DNA from: Christensenella sp. UBA1385
Lineage (GTDB): Bacteria > Bacillota > Clostridia > Christensenellales > Aristaeellaceae
DNA length: 6,448 nucleotides
Direction of reading: 5' to 3'
Assembly: GCA_002305755.1 (NCBI GenBank)
Contig: DBQV01000060.1
Span: 1,102-7,549 of the forward strand
Part shown: positions 1-6,080 of the stretch, one piece after another
Layout: each line of letters starts with the position of its first letter
How positions within the stretch are numbered: the stretch's first letter is position 1
The notes under the pieces: model-generated
What the model was told of the DNA's origin: nothing
Databases searched by the model: none
The model's input: only the letters and a program-made list of their open reading frames with translations
Program-made: the position numbers and the translations under genes

Positions 1-582
1 GCGGAGCTCATGGCCCTGTCCGCCGTCTGCCGCGAGAAGGGCCTGCCGCTGTACCTGGATGGGGCGCGCCTGGGCTTTGCCATGGCCAGCGCCGGAGAGG
101 GGCTGAGCCTTGCGCAGGTCGCCGGGGCCTGCGACGTGTTCACCATCGGGCTCACCAAGCAGGGCGCGCTATTTGGCGAGGCGGCGGTCATCGTGAATCC
201 GGCGCTGCAGCGCGATCTGGTATCGCTGGTCAAGCAGCGCGGCGCGCTGATGGCCAAGGGCTGGCTGATGGGCCTGCAGTTTGAGGCGCTGATGGAGGAC
301 GGGCTGTATCTGGCGCTTTCAAAGCGCGCCGTGGGCCTGGCGCTCAGGATGCGCGAGGGGCTGAAAAGGCTGGGGATCGAGTTCCTGATCGATTCGCCCA
401 GCAACCAGCAGTTCCCCATCCTGGACGATCCGGTGGTGGAAAGGCTTCGCGATCTGGTGGCCTTCAATGTGATCGAGTCGCTTCCCGGCGGGCGCACCGC
501 CATCCGCCTGTGCACCGGCTGGGCGACGGAAGAAAGCGAGATCGAGGCCCTGCTGGAAGCGCTGAGCGGCCTGCTGGCCTGA
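1..582 (+). CDS. Threonine aldolase family protein, C-terminal part (5' end outside window)
   Basis: This is a cytoplasmic PLP-dependent enzyme of the beta-eliminating lyase / threonine aldolase family (fold type I), which cleaves L-threonine or allo-threonine to glycine and acetaldehyde. The frame is already open at base 1, so the true start lies upstream; 193 residues are visible. The motif YLDGARLG contains the Asp that contacts the PLP pyridine nitrogen (codon 58-60). The motif GLTKQGALFGE contains the presumed Schiff-base lysine (codon 157-159), in the TK(N/Q)GALFGE form that I associate with Clostridial members. The C-terminal small domain follows to the TGA at 580-582. An internal Met at base 10 is not the start, because the active-site region directly follows it and the large domain would be missing. 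The gene is followed by hairpins, so it probably ends its own transcription unit. The family call is secure; the substrate (Thr, or another beta-hydroxy amino acid) is not proven. Confidence 0.9.
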   Translation, partial: AELMALSAVCREKGLPLYLDGARLGFAMASAGEGLSLAQVAGACDVFTIGLTKQGALFGEAAVIVNPALQRDLVSLVKQRGALMAKGWLMGLQFEALMEDGLYLALSKRAVGLALRMREGLKRLGIEFLIDSPSNQQFPILDDPVVERLRDLVAFNVIESLPGGRTAIRLCTGWATEESEIEALLEALSGLLA

Positions 583-604
583 TGCCGCGTAAAGGGCCGC
601 GGCA
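583..604 (+). terminator. Hairpin abutting the threonine aldolase stop codon
   Basis: A perfect 7-bp stem (TGCCGCG at 583-589 with CGCGGCA at 598-604) and an 8-base loop begin right after the TGA. It is followed by CAATTGT rather than a U-tract, so as an intrinsic terminator it is weak. It could stabilise the 3' end or act together with the larger hairpin at 637-683. Confidence 0.35.
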
Positions 605-636
605 CAATTGTAAACAATCGGCGCCTTTTGAGCCGG

Positions 637-683
637 ATCGGGGGATGGGGAGGGGCCAGCGGGCCGCTTCTCCATCCCCCGAT
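637..683. terminator. Long hairpin downstream of threonine aldolase; possible terminator
   Basis: The arms at 637-653 and 667-683 can form a 17-bp stem with two G-U pairs. The core is ATCGGGGGATGG against CCATCCCCCGAT. Inside it, GGCC at 654-657 pairs with GGCC at 662-665 around a 4-base loop, leaving one bulged base. The stem is too long and regular to dismiss as chance. Only three T residues end the right arm and no real U-tract follows, so it is not a textbook intrinsic terminator. It may be a transcript-end or processing hairpin, or a dispersed repeat. The rest of 605-781 shows no gene I can support. Confidence 0.5.
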
Positions 684-781
684 TTGCGGCTGAAAAGCAA
701 GGCGGGCCAAAGTCGCCGCGCTTTTCCCGTCCTGGCGGGAGAGACGGGCATCAGCCTCCCGGCGCGCGCTCCCCGGCCCGC

Positions 782-811
782 TTGACCCCTTCCCGCGGGG
801 CATGATACACT
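782..811 (+). promoter_or_regulatory. Predicted sigma-A promoter for the metal-uptake operon
   Basis: The -35 element TTGACC (782-787, 5 of 6 matches) and the -10 element TACACT (806-811, 4 of 6) are separated by 18 bases. A TG dinucleotide one base before the -10 gives an extended -10. Transcription would start near 818, about 37 bases before the first ORF. No comparably good promoter is visible between here and the terminator at 4363-4408, so this is the best candidate for driving all five genes. An 8-bp inverted repeat overlaps it (see 793-837). I recognise no Zur/Fur-type AT-rich dyad. Confidence 0.6.
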
Positions 812-837
812 CCGGCCGTCGGGGGAGAGCCCCGCGG
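793..837. repeat. 8-bp inverted repeat overlapping the operon promoter
   Basis: CCGCGGGG at 793-800 is repeated in inverted form as CCCCGCGG at 830-837. The left arm sits in the -35/-10 spacer and the right arm in the 5' leader just before the Shine-Dalgarno sequence. The predicted start (about 818) is close to the dyad centre (815). Only the right arm would be transcribed, so it is not an mRNA hairpin from this promoter. A protein-binding dyad is possible, but chance is a real alternative in such GC-rich DNA. Confidence 0.3.
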
Positions 838-854
838 AAAGGAAGGACAGAGGG

Positions 855-1178
855 ATGCCCGTACACGGCGGCAGCAACATGAAGCGGCTCACGCGCCTGA
901 CGGCGCTGCTGACCGTGCTGCTGCTTGCCCTGCCGCTGCTGGCGGCCGCTGGCCATGCCGCGAGCCACCTTGGCGAGCGGACGCCCTGCCACGAATGCCC
1001 CGTCTGCCTTTGCCTGTCCGCGCTGGTCCGTTCCTCTTTTGAGGCGCTGCCTGTGTGCGCGCTGCTGGCCCTCACGGTCCATTCGGGGCGCTGCCGCTTT
1101 GGCCGCTTCGGCCAAAGGCCGTGGCCCTGCCTGTCCCTTTCGACCCCTGTTCAGGATAAAATCAAGCTGACAATTTGA
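855..1178 (+). CDS. Small Cys-rich membrane/secreted protein at the head of the zinc-transport operon
   Basis: A protein of 107 residues (99 if ATG 879 is used). ATG 855 is preferred because AGGAAGG (840-846) lies 8 bases upstream; ATG 879, which begins MKRLTRL, gives a more classical signal peptide start. A hydrophobic segment at about residues 15-32 is a signal peptide or membrane anchor. It is followed by a His/Cys cluster with C45, H46, C48, C51 and C53 (CHECPVC core), a second moderately hydrophobic stretch (about 54-75) and a tail ending TPVQDKIKLTI. From memory, this layout (leader, H-rich/CPxC motif, second hydrophobic stretch, short basic tail) resembles small uncharacterised proteins found beside zinc ABC transporters in Clostridia. 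Position, promoter and motif suggest a role in binding or handling metal outside the membrane, which is inference. No enzyme domain is recognised. Other frames are open here too, but this one has the promoter, the RBS and a sensible architecture. Confidence 0.68.
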   Translation: MPVHGGSNMKRLTRLTALLTVLLLALPLLAAAGHAASHLGERTPCHECPVCLCLSALVRSSFEALPVCALLALTVHSGRCRFGRFGQRPWPCLSLSTPVQDKIKLTI

Positions 1179-1339
1179 TATTCCCTTTTCGGGAACGGTG
1201 CCCGCGGGCTTTGTTCACGCGCCATCCGAAGGGCGGACGCGGCGGTTTGACGGCCGTTCCGCGCTCTTCCCTGCGGGAGGTATGCCTGATCCTGCGGCAC
1301 TGGCGGCAAACTGATTGAATAGTATCGGAGGTTTTGTTT
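1179..1339 (+). other. Structured intergenic leader before znuA; no gene recognised
   Basis: These 161 bases contain several potential RNA hairpins in series. TTCCC at 1181-1185 pairs with GGGAA at 1191-1195 around a TTTTC loop. GCCCGCGGGC at 1200-1209 is self-complementary. The segment 1218-1241 folds by pairing 1218-1221 with 1238-1241 and 1225-1228 with 1234-1237. None is followed by a T-tract, so these are not clear terminators. TTGACG at 1247-1252 resembles a -35 but has no -10 at usable distance. The rest of the operon is tightly packed, so this gap stands out. It may attenuate or process the transcript, or be an inserted repeat. Confidence 0.4.
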
Positions 1340-2335
1340 ATGTACCGTTTTTTATCCCTGTTGACGGCCCTTGTGCTGATGTTTTCCGCCGTCCCCGCTT
1401 CCGCCGGGGCGGAGGAGGCCCGGCTCAATATCGTGGTGAGCACCTTTCCCATCTATGACTGGGTGCGCAATGTGCTGGGCGAGCGCGAGGCTCAGGTGAA
1501 GCTGACCCTGCTGCAGGACGAGGGCGTGGACCTGCACAACTATCAGCCCGGCTCCAAGGATCTGGCCGCGCTGGCGGAGGCGGATCTCTTCGTCTACATT
1601 GGCGGCCGATCGGACGCCTGGGTGGCCGACGCCATCAGGGCCGCGCAGAACCGCCGCCTGGTCTCGGTCAGCCTGATGGAGGTGCCCGGCATGACGGTGA
1701 AAAATGAAAAAGTGGTGGAGGGTATGCAGGAGGATGAGCACGCCCACGAGCATGAAGAAGAGGAAGAAGCCGACCATGACCATGAGCATGAACATGAGCA
1801 CGGCGAGCCGGATGAGCATATCTGGCTCTCGCTGCGCAACGCCCAGACGGCGGTGAGCTTCCTGTCCGATATGCTGGGCGAGCTGGATCGGGAAAACGCC
1901 CCGCTGTACGCAGAGAACGCCGAAAAGTACCTGGCCGTGCTGCGCGCGCTGGACGAGGATTATGCCGCCGCGATCGGCGAAAAGAAGGCGCCCACGGTGC
2001 TGTTTGCCGACCGCTTCCCCTTTCGCTATCTGATGGACGACTACGGCATCGCCTACTACGCAGCCTTCTCCGGCTGCGCGGCGGAAACGGAAGCCAGCTT
2101 TGCCACCGTCGCCTTCCTCGCGGGCAAGGTGAACGATCTCTCCCTGCCCGCCGTGCTCACCATCGACGGCTCCGACCAGAAGGTGGCCCGCACCGTGATC
2201 GAGAACAGCGGCAGACAGCTTTCGCTGCTCACGCTGCACTCCATGCAGACCATTACCCGCCAGGATATCGAGGCGGGCGCGGAATACCTGAGCATCATGC
2301 AGCACAACCTGGACGTGCTAACGCAGGCGCTTTGA
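1340..2335 (+). CDS. znuA: Zinc/manganese ABC transporter substrate-binding protein (ZnuA-like)
   Basis: This is the extracytoplasmic metal-capturing component (cluster A-I, ZnuA/TroA/PsaA family), 331 residues from ATG 1340. GGAGG at 1327-1331 lies 8 bases upstream; an in-frame TTG at 1334 is too close to that SD to be preferred. Residues 1-22 form a signal peptide ending PASA. No Cys is present, so there is no lipobox, unlike most Gram-positive homologues. The expected metal ligands are H66 (VDLHNYQPG) and H160 (DEHIWLS); the third position appears to be D224 (FADRFPFRYL) instead of His, and D276 is a candidate fourth. A His/Glu/Asp-rich loop at about 131-160 (nine His, HDHEHEHEH core) precedes H160, as in zinc-specific ZnuA proteins. 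The DRFPFRYL and GCAAETEAS segments fit a Clostridial subgroup as I recall it. The gene lies 9 bases before znuC, so coupling is likely. Zinc is favoured; manganese cannot be excluded. Confidence 0.92.
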   Translation: MYRFLSLLTALVLMFSAVPASAGAEEARLNIVVSTFPIYDWVRNVLGEREAQVKLTLLQDEGVDLHNYQPGSKDLAALAEADLFVYIGGRSDAWVADAIRAAQNRRLVSVSLMEVPGMTVKNEKVVEGMQEDEHAHEHEEEEEADHDHEHEHEHGEPDEHIWLSLRNAQTAVSFLSDMLGELDRENAPLYAENAEKYLAVLRALDEDYAAAIGEKKAPTVLFADRFPFRYLMDDYGIAYYAAFSGCAAETEASFATVAFLAGKVNDLSLPAVLTIDGSDQKVARTVIENSGRQLSLLTLHSMQTITRQDIEAGAEYLSIMQHNLDVLTQAL

Positions 2336-2344
2336 GGCCCCGCC

Positions 2345-3052
2345 ATGGCCTTGCTGCGCTGTGAATCCCTCGCCCTCGGCTATGAAGGGCGAAAAATTGC
2401 CGAAAACATCAGCCTGACCGTGGATGAGGGCCAGTTCCTCTGCGTGGTCGGCGATAACGGCGCGGGCAAGTCCACCCTGATGAAGACCATGCTCGGCCTG
2501 CTGCCTCCGGCGGCGGGCCGGGTGGCCTTCGGGGAGGGGCTGCGCCCGCAGGATATTGGCTATCTGCCGCAGCAGACGCGCGCGCAGAAGGATTTTCCCG
2601 CCTCCGTCTTCGAGATCGTGCTCAGCGGCTGCCTGAACCGGCTGGGCGGGAGGCCCTTTTATCAAAAGGAGCACCGGCGGCGGGCGGAGGCCGCGCTGTG
2701 CCGCCTGAACATAGAGGATCTCAGACGGCGCAGCTTCAGCCGCCTGTCGGGCGGTCAGCAGCAGCGCGTGCTGCTGGCGCGGGCGCTGTGCGCGGCCGAC
2801 CGGCTGCTGATGCTCGATGAGCCCGCCGCGGGGCTTGACCCTCTGGCGGCGGAGGATCTTTACCGCCAGCTGGAGGCCCTGCGGGACGAGGGCATGGCGG
2901 CCGTCATGATCTCACACGATCTCAGGGCCTCCCTTCGCCTGGCAAGCCACGTCCTCCATCTGGCCAGAGCGCCGCTGTTTTTTGGCGCGGCGGAGGATTA
3001 CCGGCAAAGCCCCGCGGGCAGGCTCTACGCCCTGCAGGAGGAGGCGCTGTGA
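2345..3052 (+). CDS. znuC: Zinc ABC transporter ATP-binding protein (ZnuC-like)
   Basis: This cytoplasmic ATPase subunit powers metal import; 235 residues, normal for the family. All ABC motifs are intact: Walker A GDNGAGKST (36-44), Q-loop LPQQ (74-77), signature LSGGQQ (134-139), Walker B LLMLDEP (154-160, with D158 and catalytic E159), D-loop GLD (163-165) and H-loop H191 (MISHDL). Short insertions are absent, as in the ABC-3 class importers. ATG 2345 follows the znuA stop by 9 bases, and TGAGG at 2333-2337, overlapping that stop, serves as Shine-Dalgarno with 7 bases of spacing. This suggests translational coupling. The 3' end overlaps znuB by one base (TGATG). ATPase identity is certain; metal specificity rests on the neighbours. 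Confidence 0.95.
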   Translation: MALLRCESLALGYEGRKIAENISLTVDEGQFLCVVGDNGAGKSTLMKTMLGLLPPAAGRVAFGEGLRPQDIGYLPQQTRAQKDFPASVFEIVLSGCLNRLGGRPFYQKEHRRRAEAALCRLNIEDLRRRSFSRLSGGQQQRVLLARALCAADRLLMLDEPAAGLDPLAAEDLYRQLEALRDEGMAAVMISHDLRASLRLASHVLHLARAPLFFGAAEDYRQSPAGRLYALQEEAL

Positions 3053-3897
3053 TGCAGACGCTTGAAACGCTTCGCTTCTACCTGGCCTTCCCCTTTGTGC
3101 AGAGGGCCGTCCTGGTGGGCATGGCGGTGGCGCTGTGCGCCTCGCTGCTGGGCCCCGTGCTGGTGCTGCGGCGCTTCTCAAGCATCGGTTCGGGCCTCTC
3201 CGGCGTGGCCTTCGGCGCGATGGCCCTGGCGGCCGTGCTGCGGCTCGACAGCCGCATGGCGCTGGCCCTGCCGCTGACGGCGCTGGCCGCCGTGCTGATG
3301 CTCAGGCGCGGGGCGCGCTCCCGCATCCGCGGCGATGCCCTGCTGGCCATGCTCTCGGTGAGCGCGCTGGCGGCGGGCTATCTGCTGCTCAATCTCGCGC
3401 CTCCCGGCGGCAACGTCTCGGCGGACGTATGCACAGCGCTGTTCGGCTCCACCTCCATCCTCACCCTCAGCCCGCAGGACGTATGGCTCAGCCTGCTGCT
3501 GTGCGCGCTGGTGCTGCTGAGCTTTGCGCTGCTTTACCCCCGCCTGTTCGCGCTCACCTTTGATGAGGATTTTGCCCGCGCGGGCGGGCTGAACGCCGGC
3601 GCGCTCAACCTGCTGCTGGCCGTGATCGTCGCCGCGGTGGTGGTGCTGTCCATGCATCTGGTGGGCTCGCTGCTGATCACCGCGCTCATCGTGCTGCCCG
3701 CGCTTTCAGCCATGCAGCTGTGCCGCAGCTTCAGGGCGGTCACGCTCTGCTCCGTTGCGTTTTCGGCGGTGTGCACGCTGGCCGGGCTGCTTGCCGCGGT
3801 GCTGGCGGGCACGCCCGTGGGGGCGGTGATCGTGGTGACGCATCTGACGGGTTTCCTGCTGACGGCTGCCATAGGGGCGGTCAAAAAACATACCTGA
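3052..3897 (+). CDS. znuB: Zinc ABC transporter permease (ZnuB-like, ABC-3 family)
   Basis: This integral membrane subunit forms the metal channel; 281 residues from ATG 3052. AGGAGGAGG at 3036-3044 with 7 bases of spacing supports ATG 3052 over the overlapping GTG at 3049. Hydrophobic segments along the whole length fit the multi-helix ABC-3 fold: about 17-39, 52-64, 68-84, 98-114, 141-160, 180-206, 208-223, 230-250 and 254-275. The LVLRRFSSIGSGLSGVAFGA stretch (about 37-56) is the family's conserved region after the first long helix. Here the commonly seen D...SH of related permeases (IGDGLSHV) reads SGLSGV, so the His is replaced by Gly. The helix-rich motif SMHLVGSLLITALIVLPA near residues 200-217 is a strong family hallmark. 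The TGATG overlap with znuC implies coupled translation and matched stoichiometry. Confidence 0.93.
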   Translation: MQTLETLRFYLAFPFVQRAVLVGMAVALCASLLGPVLVLRRFSSIGSGLSGVAFGAMALAAVLRLDSRMALALPLTALAAVLMLRRGARSRIRGDALLAMLSVSALAAGYLLLNLAPPGGNVSADVCTALFGSTSILTLSPQDVWLSLLLCALVLLSFALLYPRLFALTFDEDFARAGGLNAGALNLLLAVIVAAVVVLSMHLVGSLLITALIVLPALSAMQLCRSFRAVTLCSVAFSAVCTLAGLLAAVLAGTPVGAVIVVTHLTGFLLTAAIGAVKKHT

Positions 3898-3908
3898 AGG
3901 AGATAAGG

Positions 3909-4352
3909 ATGAAAAAGCTGTTCTCTGCTCTCTTCTTGGCGCTGCTGCTGCCCGCCCTCGCGCTGGGCGAAGCGCTGCCACCGGTGGATCTCTCGGGCCC
4001 CGTGCAGCACGATGTGACGCGCCTTGGCGGCAGCATGGCCTACGCGCAGGTCTACGATATGCTGATGAGCCCGGAAAGCTATGTTGGGCACACCGTCCGC
4101 CTGCGCGGCCGCTACTTTGAAGTGAAGCCGAAGGGGGCAGATGCCCCTTATCGGCTGATCCTCATCCGCGATGAGGCCGCCTGCTGCGAGCTGGCGATGG
4201 AATTTGCACTCACAGGGGATACGGGCGGCCTTGCCTTCCCCGCGCAGGACGCCCCCATCGAGCTGACCGGCATGATGAGCATGCTGGAGGAGGGAGGCAT
4301 CAGCTACCCGCTGCTCTTTGTCAACGGGATCACGGAGATCGAAAGCCGGTAG
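3909..4352 (+). CDS. Small exported protein of unknown function, last gene of the zinc operon
   Basis: A protein of 147 residues. ATG 3909 is chosen because AGGAG (3898-3902) lies 6 bases upstream and the protein then begins with a classical signal peptide: MKK, a Leu/Ala-rich core, and a probable signal peptidase I site around ALALG/EA near residue 20. There is no lipobox Cys. The mature part has a short region (35-57), then YVGHTVRLRGRYFEV (58-72), a pattern seen in small OB-like beta domains, then IRDEAACCELAMEF (86-99) with an adjacent C92-C93 pair, and later IELTGMM, again beta-like. From memory, similar small exported proteins with an ATACC-like motif follow zinc transporter genes in Clostridia, and the arrangement also recalls the second domain of DUF1980 (YcgQ-type) proteins. 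Lying 11 bases after znuB and before the terminator, it is probably part of metal handling at the cell surface. Its biochemical role is unknown. Confidence 0.78.
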   Translation: MKKLFSALFLALLLPALALGEALPPVDLSGPVQHDVTRLGGSMAYAQVYDMLMSPESYVGHTVRLRGRYFEVKPKGADAPYRLILIRDEAACCELAMEFALTGDTGGLAFPAQDAPIELTGMMSMLEEGGISYPLLFVNGITEIESR

Positions 4353-4362
4353 ACCTGCACAA

Positions 4363-4408
4363 AACAGGCGCCCCGCCGTCAAGGCGGGGCGCCTGTTGAT
4401 TTTTTCTT
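4363..4408 (+). terminator. Intrinsic terminator of the zinc-transport operon
   Basis: A perfect 15-bp stem (4363-4377 with 4383-4397, GC-rich core GGCGCCCCGCC) with a 5-base loop (4378-4382) is followed by GATTTTTTCTT at 4398-4408. It lies 10 bases after the last operon gene's stop codon. Read on the minus strand, the stem is followed by only two further T residues beyond its own A-T base pairs, so it may also serve, less efficiently, to stop the convergent MFS transcript. Confidence 0.93.
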
Positions 4409-4449
4409 AGCGCGGACGGATCGCCTCCGTCAGCATCTCCGGTGCTTGC

Positions 4450-6009
4450 TCACGTTCCGGCCGCTTCCCGCTCGGTGGCCTCCAGATGCTTTCTGGAGGT
4501 CAGCAGGATCACAAAGCCGATCAGGAACAGCGCGATCAGCGCCAGCGTGCCGAGGGAAGATCTGCCGGTGGACATGCCGATCTGCGCGTAGAGCAGCGGG
4601 CCCACAAAGGTGGCGAACTTGCCGAAGATATCGAAGAAGCCGAAGTACTCGTTGGAGCGGTTCTTGGGCACCAGCTTGCCGAAGTAGCTGCGGCTCACGG
4701 CCTGTATGCCGCCCTGCACCGTGCCCACCAGCGTGGCCATGGCCCAGAAGAGCACCGTGCTGCGGGCGATGGAGGCGCGGTAATCCTCCGCCAGCTGCGC
4801 GCCGGAGGCCGCGAAGCCCGAAACCAGCTGCTGCAGCGCCTGCTGCAGCGCGGCGGACTGCCCTTCTTCCGCGCCCTCCAGGGCGAAGGCGAGCCCGCCC
4901 AGCTCCGCCTGCCTGCCTTCCAGCATCAGCGCGCGGGCCTTGTCAAGGTAGCGGTCGATGGCCTCCTGCGCGCCGGGCAGCTCGCTGCCGGGCAGGGCCC
5001 TGGCCTCGGCGGTGATGCCCGCGAAAGCGCCGTCAAAGGCATCCTGCGAGGGCTCCAGCGAGAAGCCCATGTAGAAGCCCACCGCGCAGATCACCATGTA
5101 GACCGCGATGGCGGCCAGCAGCATCCTGCGGGTGGAAAAGCGCTGCGTCAGCTTGCCGAAGAGGATGGAGCAGGGCATCGCCACGATCTGCGTGACCAGC
5201 AGGGCCAGGATCATGCCCATCGCGCCCAGGCCCAGCGCCGCGCCGTAGGCGGTGGAGATGCTGATCACCGTGCCCACGCCGTCGATATAGAAGAAATACG
5301 CGATGATGAACAGCAGCAGCCCGCGGTTGCGCCCGATCTCTTTGGCCGTCAGCCATACGTTCTTAAAGGTCTGGCTCACCGCGCCGCCCTGCCCGCGCTC
5401 AATGTAATGGGTCTGCTGCACGTTTTTCAGGAAGGGGATGGTGAAGCCCAGCCACCACAGCGAGGTGATCAGGATGGAAAATTTCTGCGCCACGGGGTTT
5501 GAATAGCCCAGCCACAGCAGCATACCGATGGACATCACAAAGGGGATGGTGCTGCCGCCGATGTAGCCCATGGCGTAGCCCCAGCTGCTCACCCTGTCCA
5601 TCCGTTCGTTGGTGGTAACGTCGGTCAGAAAGCTGTCGTAAAACAGGTTCGCGCCCGAGAAGCCGATATGGCTGACGATATAGCCCACCAGCATCATGCG
5701 CCAGTCGCTCATCAGCGCCAGCGAGGCCGTGCAGACGACGCCCAGCAGCATGAACAGCGTGAACAGCTTTTTCTTCATGCCCTTGAAATCGGCCAGCGCG
5801 CCCAGGATGGGGGAGAGCACGGCGATGATCAGCGTGGTGATGGAGGTGCCGATGCTCCACCAGTGGTCGCCGCTTGAGCCGGCCACGCTGACGAAGATGG
5901 TGGGGAAGATGGCCGCCATGATGTTGGTGGCGTACACGGAATTGGCCCAGTCGTACAGTATCCAGCTTTTTTCCTTCAGCGTAAAGCGGGATGTTTTGTC
6001 TTTTGCCAT
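4450..6009 (-). CDS. MFS transporter, UMF1/Atg22-like, with a large inserted domain
   Basis: An integral membrane transporter of 519 residues. The start at 6009 (ATG on the minus strand) is set by AGGAGG at 6015-6020, five bases upstream; the frame stays open to 6150, but the extra 47 residues have no RBS and would span the promoter. LKEKSWILYDWANSVYAT (residues 11-28) is the hallmark N-terminus of the UMF1 / Atg22-like major facilitator family, and GALADFKGMKKK (70-81) is its version of MFS motif A. Hydrophobic segments account for about 12 helices. Between MGFS (about residue 317) and the helix beginning ARSTVLFWAM (about 413) lies an Ala/Glu/Gln-rich, predicted-helical insert of about 95 residues, absent from typical members of about 420-460 residues. 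The segment SRSYFGKLVPKNRSNEYFGFFD afterwards is a strong family match. The substrate is unknown; the fungal relative is implicated in amino acid efflux from the vacuole. It is transcribed alone. Confidence 0.88.
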   Translation of the reverse strand: MAKDKTSRFTLKEKSWILYDWANSVYATNIMAAIFPTIFVSVAGSSGDHWWSIGTSITTLIIAVLSPILGALADFKGMKKKLFTLFMLLGVVCTASLALMSDWRMMLVGYIVSHIGFSGANLFYDSFLTDVTTNERMDRVSSWGYAMGYIGGSTIPFVMSIGMLLWLGYSNPVAQKFSILITSLWWLGFTIPFLKNVQQTHYIERGQGGAVSQTFKNVWLTAKEIGRNRGLLLFIIAYFFYIDGVGTVISISTAYGAALGLGAMGMILALLVTQIVAMPCSILFGKLTQRFSTRRMLLAAIAVYMVICAVGFYMGFSLEPSQDAFDGAFAGITAEARALPGSELPGAQEAIDRYLDKARALMLEGRQAELGGLAFALEGAEEGQSAALQQALQQLVSGFAASGAQLAEDYRASIARSTVLFWAMATLVGTVQGGIQAVSRSYFGKLVPKNRSNEYFGFFDIFGKFATFVGPLLYAQIGMSTGRSSLGTLALIALFLIGFVILLTSRKHLEATEREAAGT

Positions 6010-6051
6010 AGATGCCTCCTGCGCCCTCGGGCTGTATGCTTTGCTTGCGTC

Positions 6052-6080
6052 ATTATAAATCGCGCCGCTGTAAAAAGATA
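6052..6080 (-). promoter_or_regulatory. Predicted promoter of the MFS gene
   Basis: On the minus strand a perfect TATAAT -10 lies at 6057-6052. With a 17-base spacer the -35 position (6080-6075) reads TATCTT, a poor match, so an activator or strong UP contact may be needed. The transcript would start near 6045, about 36 bases before the ATG and its AGGAGG site. Confidence 0.5.

Noticed and set aside
464..1075. 203-codon minus-strand frame across the intergenic region and the small Cys-rich gene
   Set aside because: The Ser/Arg/Ala-rich composition, lack of motifs and presence of hairpins and a promoter in the region argue that it is not coding.
1181..1320. Possible cobalamin-type riboswitch: pieces such as GGGAACGGTG and GGGAGG..TGCC resemble conserved boxes
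   Set aside because: The box order and key bases (the ACC of the B12 box, a proper GCCACTG segment) do not fit. No covariance model could be run, and the downstream genes are for zinc, not cobalamin.
1247..1325. Separate promoter directly in front of znuA (TTGACG at 1247, TAGTAT at 1320)
   Set aside because: The spacing between the two is far too long, and a start from TAGTAT would fall inside or after the Shine-Dalgarno sequence.
1352..2305. 317-codon open frame antisense to znuA
   Set aside because: It is a shadow frame produced by high-GC codon use. Its composition (Gln/His/Gly/Arg-rich) has no recognisable domain, and the plus-strand ZnuA is unambiguous.
4123..4149. Inverted repeat AAGGGG..CCCCTT inside the last operon gene
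   Set aside because: The loop would be only about two bases, and the repeat lies within a conserved coding segment, so it is most likely incidental.
4408..4449. A short minus-strand reading ending EMLTEAIRPR-stop just past the MFS stop, suggesting a frameshifted C-terminus
   Set aside because: The MFS protein already ends normally after its last helix and a short charged tail. The short run of codons is too small to support a frameshift.
4486..5502. 338-codon open frame on the plus strand opposite the MFS gene
   Set aside because: It is a shadow of the MFS coding strand, rich in Gln/Ala/Arg/His, with no recognisable motif, and it overlaps conserved transporter motifs on the other strand.
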